Shown: in pieces, positions 29,541 through 36,500 of the stretch
How positions within the stretch are numbered: the stretch's first letter is position 1
Layout of the letters: each line of letters starts with the position of its first letter
Assembly: GCA_039805565.1 (NCBI GenBank)
Contig: JBDLTZ010000264.1
Span: 1 to 36,989, forward strand
DNA: 36,989 nt
Source of the DNA: CALJIC01 sp039805565
GTDB taxonomy: Bacteria > Chloroflexota > Chloroflexia > Chloroflexales > Roseiflexaceae
Direction: 5' to 3'
The notes under the pieces: model-generated
What the model was told of the DNA's origin: nothing
The model's database searches: none
The model's input: the letters and a program-made list of their open reading frames with translations, nothing else
Made by a program: the position numbers and the translations under genes

Positions 29541-31310
29541 CTACTGGCCCGGCTCAAGCTGCGAGAAGTAGTCTCGCACGTAGTCTTTCAGGTGCGGCGG
29601 GATGGCACTCTGGTCGAGCGCCTCGCTGGCCGCCTGCTCGTACTGCGGCAGCACCTGCTGGTAGGGCACCTGCGACGAGCCGCCGACGCCGGGCTGGTTA
29701 CCCTGGCCTTGCTGGCTCTGGCTCTGGCCGCCCTCGCCCTGCTGTCCCTCAATACGTTCGGTCTGCCCTTCCGGATTGCTCGGATCGAAGGGTTGGTAGA
29801 CGGTGTCACCCTGGCCGGAGCCCTGGTCGGTGCCACCCGGGTCCGAGCTCTGCTCACCACCCTGCCCCTGCTGCCCCTGCTGACCCTGCTGACCCTGCTG
29901 CCCCTGCTGACCCTGCTGCCCCTGCTGACCCTGCTCGCCCTGCTGACCTTGCTCGCCCTGCTGACCCTGCTCGCCCTGCTGACCCTGCTGACCTTGCTGA
30001 CCTTGCTGACCCTGCTCGCCCTGCTGACCCTGCTCGCCCTGCTGACCCTGCTCGCCCTGCTGACCCTGCTGACCCTGCTCGCCCTGCTCGCCCTGCTGAC
30101 CCTGCTGACCCTGCTCGCCCTGCTGACCCTGCTGCCCCTGCTCGCCCTGCTGCCCCTGCTCGCCCTGCTGCTGCTGACCGGCCTGGGCGATATCCTGGCG
30201 GCTCTGCTGGAGCTTGGAGAGAGACTGCTGCACCGCCTGCTGGTTGGCCTGCTGCTGCTGGGTCTGCTCGACGCGCTGCGCTGCCTCGTTCAGAGCTTGC
30301 TGCGCCGTCTGCGTGTTCCCCTGGTCCAGCGCGTTCGCCGCACTCTGCAGGCTCTGCGCCGTCTGCGGGTCGCTCTGCTCGAGCTGCGAGGCCTGCTGCC
30401 GCAGCTGCTCGGCGAGCTGGCGCAGCTCCTCGGGGGTCATCTGGCTGAGCTGCTCGGCAAGGCGCCGCAGGTCCTCGGCAGCCTGCTCGAGGCTCGGGCG
30501 CTGCGCCTGCTGCTGGCCCGTCATCGCCTGGAGGCCGCGCGCCATCTGCTCCAGCGCCGCCCGCTGCGCATCGGCGTTCGGGTCGAGCCGCTGCTGGATG
30601 CGCGCCTCGGTCGTCGAGAGGTCGGCCAGCGCCTGCTCGCGGTTGCCGGTGTTCTGCTGGAGCTGCCGCTCCAGGTTCGCGAGCTGCTGCTCGAGCTCGG
30701 CGCGCTCCTCGGGGGTGAGCGCCTGGTTCTGCACCACCTGCTCGCGGAGCTGCTCGATCTCGGCCGCCTCCTGCGCCAGCGACTCCTGTACCAGCCGCTG
30801 CTCCGCCAGCACCGCATCCTGCGGGTTCGAGAGCAGCGCCGAGGCCGCGGCCGCCGCAAGGAGCGCGATGCCAAGGACGAGGGGCCGCGCGGCGACCCGC
30901 AGCGGCACCATGCGCGGGTGGACCGTCTCGGCGAAGGCCCGCGCGTCGGACTGCTGCAGCTCATCGATCGGCTGCGGCTCAGAGCGCCCGCCGAGCTCGA
31001 GGGCTGTGGCCAGGCGCTCCCGTGAGCCGAGCGCCGCATCCACACGCCGCGCCACCCGCTGCATCGGCAGCGGGCGCACCAGCAAGTAGCCGAGCACCGC
31101 CAGCAGCCAGAGCGCGGGCGGTACAAGCGTCAGGAGCGGGAGATTCGAGATGGGTGTCAGGCGGCCGGCAAGCTGCACCAGGAGCGCAGCGGCCCCCGCA
31201 AGCCACAGTGACCGGCTGGCGAACAGCAGCGTATCGTGCAGGCGGAGCCGCAGCGCCATCGGGCGAAGCCGCCGCCGGATCAGCTCGGTTGTCGCCAGCG
31301 CCTGGGCCAT
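29541..31310 (-). CDS. Membrane coiled-coil protein with a Gly-Gln-Gln/Gly-Glu-Gln repeat domain
   Basis: 589 residues. Two N-terminal helices (30-48, 58-78) and a third (144-160) are followed by a long Gln/Glu/Ala coiled coil (165-380). A tract of 33 Gly-X-Y triplets (about 383-481), nearly all GQQ or GEQ, comes next, then a conserved-looking C-terminal block (YEQAASEALDQ, IPPHLKDYVRDYFSQL). The membrane-plus-coil plan and C-terminal block resemble the DUF4175-like proteins found in other MoxR-DUF58-VWA loci; that match is from memory. Gly every third residue is collagen-like, but there is no proline. ATG 31310 is 5 bp after the upstream zinc-ribbon stop; any earlier start reads antisense of that gene. 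Confidence 0.85.
   Translation of the reverse strand: MAQALATTELIRRRLRPMALRLRLHDTLLFASRSLWLAGAAALLVQLAGRLTPISNLPLLTLVPPALWLLAVLGYLLVRPLPMQRVARRVDAALGSRERLATALELGGRSEPQPIDELQQSDARAFAETVHPRMVPLRVAARPLVLGIALLAAAAASALLSNPQDAVLAEQRLVQESLAQEAAEIEQLREQVVQNQALTPEERAELEQQLANLERQLQQNTGNREQALADLSTTEARIQQRLDPNADAQRAALEQMARGLQAMTGQQQAQRPSLEQAAEDLRRLAEQLSQMTPEELRQLAEQLRQQASQLEQSDPQTAQSLQSAANALDQGNTQTAQQALNEAAQRVEQTQQQQANQQAVQQSLSKLQQSRQDIAQAGQQQQGEQGQQGEQGQQGQQGEQGQQGQQGEQGEQGQQGQQGEQGQQGEQGQQGEQGQQGQQGQQGQQGEQGQQGEQGQQGEQGQQGQQGQQGQQGQQGQQGQQGQGGEQSSDPGGTDQGSGQGDTVYQPFDPSNPEGQTERIEGQQGEGGQSQSQQGQGNQPGVGGSSQVPYQQVLPQYEQAASEALDQSAIPPHLKDYVRDYFSQLEPGQ
29868..30164 (-). repeat. 9-bp-unit tandem repeat encoding the Gly-X-Gln tract
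   Basis: About 33 triplet codons built from three 9-bp words (on the plus strand CTGCTGACC, CTGCTCGCC, CTGCTGCCC). The period is in frame, so unit changes alter protein length only. The antisense strand reads a Leu-rich open frame which is an artefact. Confidence 0.85.
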
Positions 31311-31315
31311 CGCAT

Positions 31316-31729
31316 CTACTCTTCGATCTTGCGCCAGAAGGAGCGCTCGGAGATCGTGCGGCCGTCGCTCGTCTCCATGATCTCCACCACCCGTTGGCTG
31401 ATGATCGTTACGACGCTGCCGGCGGTCTTCGTGACATCGCCTGAGGCGGGGGCGCGGCGCGCGAGCGCGGTGGAGGGGGCGGCATGCGGGCCGTCGATCC
31501 GGCGCCGCAGCCAGGCGATGCCTGCCTCCGCCGCCAGCGCGGCCACGCCGATGGCCACCGTCCGCCCCACCTGCGTCCACGTCACCGGCAGGTCGCGGCC
31601 CGCGATCGTCAGCTGGTTCTCCTGACGGCGGGCCGGCAGCAGCCGCTCGAGCTGCGCGCCACACTTCCCGCAGAAACGGTCGGCGACGGGGTTGCCGTGC
31701 TGGCACGCGGGGCAGATACGCTCGACCAT
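31316..31729 (-). CDS. Zinc-ribbon membrane protein at the head of the MoxR-VWA locus
   Basis: 137 residues. A zinc ribbon at the N-terminus (C6-x2-C9 and C20-x2-C23: CPACQHGNPVADRFCGKC) is followed by a membrane-type helix at about 54-72 and a basic/Thr-rich C-terminal half that ends in SERSFWRKIEE. Function unknown; zinc-ribbon N-termini often mediate protein or nucleic-acid contacts. AGGAGA about 9 nt upstream supports ATG 31729. The next gene begins 5 bp after its stop, so the pair is cotranscribed. Confidence 0.8.
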   Translation of the reverse strand: MVERICPACQHGNPVADRFCGKCGAQLERLLPARRQENQLTIAGRDLPVTWTQVGRTVAIGVAALAAEAGIAWLRRRIDGPHAAPSTALARRAPASGDVTKTAGSVVTIISQRVVEIMETSDGRTISERSFWRKIEE

Positions 31730-31776
31730 TCCAGCGTTCTCCTGACTCTATGACGGGTGCGGGAGCCGATGAGGTC

Positions 31777-31785
31777 AGTATAGCA
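31777..31785 (-). promoter_or_regulatory. Extended -10 promoter for the MoxR-VWA operon
   Basis: TGCTATACT on the minus strand. Predicted start near 31771 gives a leader of about 41 nt before ATG 31729. It is probably the main promoter for the locus down to the BatA-like gene. Confidence 0.65.
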
Positions 31786-31885
31786 CAGTCCGTGCCCGTC
31801 AGACCCCCACCCCACGTGCACCGGTCCAGCTCTCACGCAGCGCTCATCAATGATGACGCGCCCCCCCGCCGCACGGTTCCCGGCG

Positions 31886-32920
31886 CTAGCAGAACGGCAG
31901 CTCCACCACCTCGCCCTCCGCCCCCCCGCCGATCTCCACCACCTTCCCCGGCTCGGCATGCGCGGTGCGGACGTAGGCCAGCGCAATCGGGCCGAAGCGC
32001 GGCGATACCACGGCGCTCGTGAGGTCGCCGGCCTCTTTGCCGCTGACGGAAAGCTTGGCAAGTACCGAGTGCTGGGTGCTGATTGCTGAGACGGCGCTCC
32101 CGGTTGACTTAGCACTCAGCACTGGAAGCTCAGCACTCAGCCTAAGGCCGACAAGCCGCTTGGCGAGGCGGCCGCGGCTCTCCATGCGCGCGATGATCTC
32201 CTGGCCAACGTAGCACCCCTTCGCGAAGCTCACGGCGTCGAGCAGGCCGGTCTCCAGCGGGATGTAGTCCTGGCTCAGCTCGCGGCCGAACGCGCCGTAC
32301 CCCTGCTCGACGCGCAGCACGTCGCGGCTCTCCGCACTCAGCGGGGCGGCCCCTCCGGCCACAAGAGCCTCGCGCAACGCCGGGATCGCCTCGACGGGCA
32401 CAACCAGGGTGAACCCCTGCCCGCCGATCGGCTCGCGCCGCGCCACCAGCACCTCGGCGCCTGCAAACTGCAGCACGGCCGTGTGGTGCAGCGCGAGGCC
32501 CTGGAGATCAGGTGCGCCCTCCCCTGCCAGCCGCCCCAGCAGCGCTGGGGCCGCGGGGCCGTAGAGCGCGAGCTGACCGTGAGACCCGCCGGCGGGCGCC
32601 AGCGTTACCTGGTCGTTGAAGAAAATATTGCTCTTCAGATGCTTGAACACCGCCGGGCCCTGGCCCGCGCTCGTCAGCAGCAGCAGCGAGTCCTCTAGGG
32701 CGTAGACCGACAGCAGATCGAGTATGCGCCCGATCGGCGTCGTGACGACCGTACGAGCGCCCTGGCCCGGCCGCAGCCGCTCGATATCATTCGTAGAGAG
32801 GCGGTGCAGCAGGGCCGCGCGGTCACGCCCGCGCATGAAGATGCGGCCGGCGTCGTGCTCCTCGGCGAAGGCCGCGCCTTCGAGCGCCGCGCGGTAGTCG
32901 GCTGGTGCAGAGGCTGTCAT
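31886..32920 (-). CDS. ygfZ: YgfZ/GcvT-like folate-binding protein carrying a repeat-derived insert
   Basis: 344 residues of the glycine-cleavage T-protein-like family. The YgfZ signature KGCYVGQE is intact at about residue 230 (SFAKGCYVGQEIIARM), and the folate-fold segments RLSTNDIERLRPGQGARTVVTTPIGRILD match. YgfZ helps assemble or repair Fe-S clusters in E. coli. Between RLSAELP and GKEAGDLTSAV there is an extra low-complexity stretch (SAKSTGSAVSAISTQHSVLAKL), encoded by the heptads at 32067-32139; family members usually have a short loop here. GGAGCG 6 nt upstream supports ATG 32920. Confidence 0.88.
   Translation of the reverse strand: MTASAPADYRAALEGAAFAEEHDAGRIFMRGRDRAALLHRLSTNDIERLRPGQGARTVVTTPIGRILDLLSVYALEDSLLLLTSAGQGPAVFKHLKSNIFFNDQVTLAPAGGSHGQLALYGPAAPALLGRLAGEGAPDLQGLALHHTAVLQFAGAEVLVARREPIGGQGFTLVVPVEAIPALREALVAGGAAPLSAESRDVLRVEQGYGAFGRELSQDYIPLETGLLDAVSFAKGCYVGQEIIARMESRGRLAKRLVGLRLSAELPVLSAKSTGSAVSAISTQHSVLAKLSVSGKEAGDLTSAVVSPRFGPIALAYVRTAHAEPGKVVEIGGGAEGEVVELPFC
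32067..32139. repeat. Inverted heptad repeats inside the YgfZ-like gene
   Basis: Left units GAGTGCT, GGGTGCT, GATTGCT, GAGACGG (32067-32094); right units GCACTCA, GCACTGG, AAGCTCA, GCACTCA (32112-32139) are the reverse complement type, spaced by 17 bp. The arrays could fold as a long hairpin, and the frame stays open. Confidence 0.75.
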
Positions 32921-32951
32921 TGGTTCGCTCCGTAACGTAACTGTGCGCCTG

Positions 32952-32960
32952 AATTATACC
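32952..32960 (-). promoter_or_regulatory. Extended -10 promoter for the YgfZ-like gene
   Basis: TGGTATAAT on the minus strand, a perfect extended -10. Predicted start near 32945 gives a 25-nt leader containing GGAGCG. It is divergent from the promoter at 33032. Confidence 0.7.
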
Positions 32961-33031
32961 AGCCGCCGCTTCAGATACGAGGTACCAGCGTACGAGTATC
33001 CCATTCTCCTATTCACGCGCCGCCCCCCAGG

Positions 33032-33040
33032 TGCTATAGT
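33032..33040 (+). promoter_or_regulatory. Extended -10 promoter for the receptor-hydrolase fusion
   Basis: TGCTATAGT with TTCACG 17 bp upstream as a loose -35. Predicted start is near 33047, giving a leader of about 60 nt to GTG 33106 or 98 nt to ATG 33145. Confidence 0.55.
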
Positions 33041-33105
33041 GCGGGCAGGCACCCCCGCCCAGCTGCCTCCCTCGTGCCATCCCGACCGGCCCACGCAGTC
33101 CCCCG

Positions 33106-35775
33106 GTGCGCGACCTTTTGACACAGCCGAACACCCTGGCCTGTATGGATAGCAGCGACCTGCGTAGCCCCGCGACAACCCCTCTCCCCCCCACCTCCGG
33201 CGACGCCGCTCAGAAGCCCGGCGACCGCCTCCGCATGCTGCGCCACGAGCTGCGGACCCCTGTCAACCACATCATCGGCTACAGTGAGATGCTGCTCGAG
33301 GAGGCCGAGGACAGCGCCCCGGGCGACGACGCGGCCACCTCTCTGCTGGAGGACCTGCGCCAGATCCACGCCTCGGGACGCCAGCTGCTGCTGCGGATCA
33401 ACGATGCGCTCGACCCGGCGCGCCTGGGCGACCAACAGCCGGACCTGGCGGTCATCCGGGTGCAGATCGAGGCGCCGCTCGACCACATCCTGGCCTACAG
33501 CGCGACCCTCGCCGCACGGGCTTCGGCGACTGGTAGGGACGACACCGCCCTCGACGCCGAGAAAATCGCAGCCGCCGCTACCCGCCTGCGCGAGCTCGTG
33601 GTCGGCGAGCAGCACGCCCCACCCGACGAGCGCGCCGATGAGATCCCGCAGCCCATCGGGCAGGGACAGGCACCGCATGAGCCGCACCAGCCGCGTGGCA
33701 CAGCCCAGGGCCGGCTGCTGGTGGTGGACGACAACGCCATGAACCGCGATATGCTCTCGCGGCGGCTCGAGCGCCTCGGCTATCAGGTGGCCTCGGCCGG
33801 CGGCGGGCGGGCCGCACTCGAGCTCCTGCGGCGGCATCCGTTCGACCTCGCGCTGCTCGACATCATGATGCCGGATATGGATGGCTACCAGGTGCTCCAG
33901 GCCCTCCAGGCAGATGACGAGCTGCGCCACCTGCCGGTGATCGTCCTCTCGGCCCTCGATGAGATCGAGAGCGTCGTGCGCTGCATTGAGATGGGCGCGC
34001 AGGACTACCTGCCCAAGCCGTTCGACCCGGTGCTGCTCAACGCCCGCATCGACGCCTGCCTGGAGAAAAAGCGCCTGCACGACCAGGAGGTGCGCTTCCT
34101 GCAGCAGATCACGCGCGAGAAGAAGCGCGCCGACGATCTGCTGAACGTCGTCATCCCGATCGGCGTCGCGCTCTCCGCCGAGCAGCACTACCACCGCCTG
34201 CTGGAGAAGATCGTCGTCGAGGCCATGAAGCTATGCGGCTGCGACGGCGGCACACTCTACCTCCGCACCGACGAGGACACGCTGGCGTTCGTCATCATGC
34301 GGACGGCGTCGCTCGGCCTGGCTCTGGGCGGCACCACACGCGCCGGTATCCCGCTCGCGCCGCTGCCGCTGGCGGACCAGGCGACCGGCGCGCCCGCCAC
34401 GCACCATACAGTCACGCAGGCCGCGGTGACGGGCCGGCCGGTGAATGTAGCCGACACCTACAGCAGCGACGAGTTCGACTTCTCCGGCACGCACGCGACG
34501 GACGCCGCCACCGGCTACCGGTCGGTCTCCGTGCTGGCGGTGCCGCTGCGCGACGAGATCGGCTGCGTGATCGGGGTGCTCCAGCTCATCAACGCGCAGG
34601 ACCCGGACACCGGCGCGGTGGTGCCCTTCGACCCCGGCATGCAGCAGATGATCGAGTCGCTCTCGGCCCTGGCCTCGGCGGCACTCGCGGCCTACGACCG
34701 GGAGCAGCGGCTGCGGCGGCAGATCGACGACCTGCGGATCGAGGTGGACGAGGTCCGCAAGCGTAAGCAGGTGAGCGAGATCACCGAGACGGAGTACTTC
34801 CAGAGCCTCCAGGCTCAGGCGCGGCGGATGCGCGAGGCGCGTCAAGATCGGGCCGCTCCTCCCGCCGCGCCCGCCCAGCCGGAGGGCGCGGAGGACGCCC
34901 CCGCGGAGAAGCACGCCAAAACCGTCTACACGATCGACGGGCAGGACATCCATGTCTACGAGGAGGGTAACCCCCGCGGGCAGGTGGCGATCCTGGTGCA
35001 CGGCTGGTCCAGCTCCTGGTTCGCGATGTCGCCGCTGCTGCCGCAGCTGAGCCGCTACCGCTGCCTGGCGGTGGACCTGCCCGGGTACGGCGACTCGCCG
35101 TCACTGAGCGAGCGGGCCAGCATCGAGCGCTACGTGGAGCTGCTGGCCGGGCTGATCCGGCAGGTAAGCCCGAGCCGGCCGGTGGTGTACGTGGGGCACT
35201 CGATGGGCGGCATGATCGGCGTGATGATGGCGCTGCGTCACCCAGAGCTGCTCGAGCGCATGGCGCTGCTCTGCCCCACCATCAGCGGGCGCCTCTCGAC
35301 ACGCATCAACCTCCTGGTCTCGCCGGTGACGATGCTCGAGCGGATCGATCTGGCGAGCAAGATCATCGCGCGTCTCGAGAAGCGGCGCGTCAGCGTCACC
35401 GATTTCATGATGCGCCCGGTCTCCTTCGCGGAGCGCAGCGGCATCGGTGAGCGGGACTACCGTCGCATCCGCGAGGACGTGCGGCGGCCGGGGCAGGGCA
35501 AGGTGCGCGCCGAGTGTTTCTGGGCCATGCGCAACAACAACCTCTCGGGAAAGATCGGCGGCATCCGCGTTCCGACGCTGGTGGTGTGGGGCATGGAGGA
35601 CAACACGGTGCCCCTGCGCGACGCGAGCATCATCGCCGACGAGTGGCCGCACGCCGAGCTGCGCGTGATCCCCAAGGCCGGCCACTGGCCACAGTTCGAG
35701 GTCCCCGAGCTGACGCTGCGCTACCTGCGCGGGTTTCTCTCCACCCCCACGAAACTTCTTAACGTGCAGTTCTGA
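33106..35775 (+). CDS. Fusion of two DHp-like segments, receiver, GAF and alpha/beta hydrolase
   Basis: 889 residues in one uninterrupted frame. Residues 40-105 are a HisKA-like dimerisation segment with H47 in RHELRTP. Residues 117-168 repeat its pattern (EAPLDHILAYS against RTPVNHIIGYS) with Val in place of the His. No HATPase follows. A receiver domain (202-320) has D208-D209, phosphoacceptor D252 and K304. A coiled linker, GAF (355-530) and a second coiled coil (530-580) come next. The C-terminal third (605-880) is an alpha/beta hydrolase: HGW at 632-634, nucleophile S699 in VGHSMGG, acid D832 in EDNTVP and H860 in AGHWPQ. It resembles a covalently joined RsbQ-type module. ATG 33145 is an alternative start; neither has a clear ribosome site. 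Confidence 0.85.
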   Translation: MRDLLTQPNTLACMDSSDLRSPATTPLPPTSGDAAQKPGDRLRMLRHELRTPVNHIIGYSEMLLEEAEDSAPGDDAATSLLEDLRQIHASGRQLLLRINDALDPARLGDQQPDLAVIRVQIEAPLDHILAYSATLAARASATGRDDTALDAEKIAAAATRLRELVVGEQHAPPDERADEIPQPIGQGQAPHEPHQPRGTAQGRLLVVDDNAMNRDMLSRRLERLGYQVASAGGGRAALELLRRHPFDLALLDIMMPDMDGYQVLQALQADDELRHLPVIVLSALDEIESVVRCIEMGAQDYLPKPFDPVLLNARIDACLEKKRLHDQEVRFLQQITREKKRADDLLNVVIPIGVALSAEQHYHRLLEKIVVEAMKLCGCDGGTLYLRTDEDTLAFVIMRTASLGLALGGTTRAGIPLAPLPLADQATGAPATHHTVTQAAVTGRPVNVADTYSSDEFDFSGTHATDAATGYRSVSVLAVPLRDEIGCVIGVLQLINAQDPDTGAVVPFDPGMQQMIESLSALASAALAAYDREQRLRRQIDDLRIEVDEVRKRKQVSEITETEYFQSLQAQARRMREARQDRAAPPAAPAQPEGAEDAPAEKHAKTVYTIDGQDIHVYEEGNPRGQVAILVHGWSSSWFAMSPLLPQLSRYRCLAVDLPGYGDSPSLSERASIERYVELLAGLIRQVSPSRPVVYVGHSMGGMIGVMMALRHPELLERMALLCPTISGRLSTRINLLVSPVTMLERIDLASKIIARLEKRRVSVTDFMMRPVSFAERSGIGERDYRRIREDVRRPGQGKVRAECFWAMRNNNLSGKIGGIRVPTLVVWGMEDNTVPLRDASIIADEWPHAELRVIPKAGHWPQFEVPELTLRYLRGFLSTPTKLLNVQF

Positions 35776-35797
35776 AGGGTGGGAGAGATTATTCTTT

Positions 35798-35815
35798 GGG
35801 AGGGCAAGCCCTCCC
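35798..35815 (+). terminator. Hairpin downstream of the fusion gene
   Basis: Arms GGGAGGGC and GCCCTCCC with a 2-nt loop, 22 bp after the stop of the fusion gene. Strong stem but no T run on the plus strand. Confidence 0.5.
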
Positions 35816-35841
35816 AGGCCCTCCCAAGCCCCCGAAGATCA

Positions 35842-35870
35842 CCGGGGCGCAGCCCCCGAAAATACCTCTC
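35842..35870 (-). repeat. REP-like TGC-loop palindrome, second copy
   Basis: On the minus strand GAGAGGTATTTTC is followed by a GGGGC-TGC-GCCCC hairpin. The same GAGAGGT flank and stem-loop occur on the plus strand at 10591-10621, so this is a dispersed element in the opposite orientation. Confidence 0.55.
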
Positions 35871-35881
35871 CCGCTCGTGTA

Positions 35882-35903
35882 TGATTGCACCGTCGTGCAA
35901 TCA
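35882..35903. promoter_or_regulatory. Perfect 9-bp palindrome, candidate operator
   Basis: TGATTGCAC and GTGCAATCA separated by CGTC, upstream of the isoprenylcysteine-methyltransferase-family gene. The left arm overlaps a possible -10 (TATGAT, 35880-35885), so a bound repressor would block transcription. The spacing (dyad of 22 bp) suits a dimeric helix-turn-helix regulator. The regulator is unknown. Confidence 0.5.
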
Positions 35904-35923
35904 AGAGTGAGCGAGGCATCCCT

Positions 35924-36418
35924 ATGAGCGACGGGCGAGGGCGAGGCGAGGGGTGGGTGGCGGCACAGCTGTTTCTGCTCGGCGGGATCGCGTTTGCGCC
36001 GCGCGAGCTGCCGGGCCTACCGCCCCTGCCCGCCGGGCTGCGCGTGCCTGCGGCGGCCGTGGGGGCTGTGCTGCTGGCTGCCGGGCTGGTGGTGGGCGGG
36101 CTGGGCGCGCTGCAGCTCGGCTCGAACCTGACAATCTTCCCGCGGCCGAAGGGCGACGGCGAGCTCGTAGAGAGCGGGGTCTACGGCATGGTGCGCCACC
36201 CGATCTACACCGGCGTGCTGCTGGCTGCGCTCGGCTTCTCGCTGCTGCGCGGCGCCGCGCCCTCGTTGCTGCTCAGCCTGGCGCTGTGGGGCTTCTTCGA
36301 GCTCAAGGCCCGCCGCGAGGAGCGCTGGCTCGCCGAGCAGTTCCCCAGATACCGAGGGTACATACGCCGCGTGCCAAGCCGCATCGTACCGCTGCACTGG
36401 CCAAAGCGGCACGAGTAA
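35924..36418 (+). CDS. Isoprenylcysteine carboxyl methyltransferase (ICMT)-family membrane protein
   Basis: 164 residues with about four hydrophobic segments. The family core is present: GVYGMVRHPIYTGVLLAALGF, then a helix pair and the C-terminal ELKARREERWLAEQFPRYRGYIRR. In ICMT/PEMT-type enzymes these carry the SAM-binding site. Bacterial members usually methylate lipids or small molecules, and the substrate here is unknown. ATG 35924 is used because the preceding frame to 35885 lies in the candidate operator; the ribosome site is weak (GAGG about 9 nt upstream). Confidence 0.85.
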   Translation: MSDGRGRGEGWVAAQLFLLGGIAFAPRELPGLPPLPAGLRVPAAAVGAVLLAAGLVVGGLGALQLGSNLTIFPRPKGDGELVESGVYGMVRHPIYTGVLLAALGFSLLRGAAPSLLLSLALWGFFELKARREERWLAEQFPRYRGYIRRVPSRIVPLHWPKRHE

Positions 36419-36424
36419 CCCGCC

Positions 36425-36453
36425 TTGCACACGGTAGCCGCTTGCGTTACACT
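36425..36453 (+). promoter_or_regulatory. -35/-10 promoter for the last gene
   Basis: TTGCAC (36425-36430) and TACACT (36448-36453) with a 17-bp spacer. Predicted start near 36460 gives a 41-nt leader to ATG 36501. It is the only clear two-box promoter seen in the window. Confidence 0.5.
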
Positions 36454-36500
36454 TGTCAGCCGTTGGTCCGACAACACGATATATGGAGATAGAGCTGGTT

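Noticed and set aside
29526..31025. A 499-residue plus-strand frame dominated by Leu-Leu-Thr and Leu-Ala-Leu repeats
   Set aside because: It is the antisense of the Gly-Gln-Gln repeat gene: its repetition mirrors the 9-bp units. The minus-strand frame has membrane helices, coiled coil and a conserved C-terminus; this one has no plausible start region or domain.
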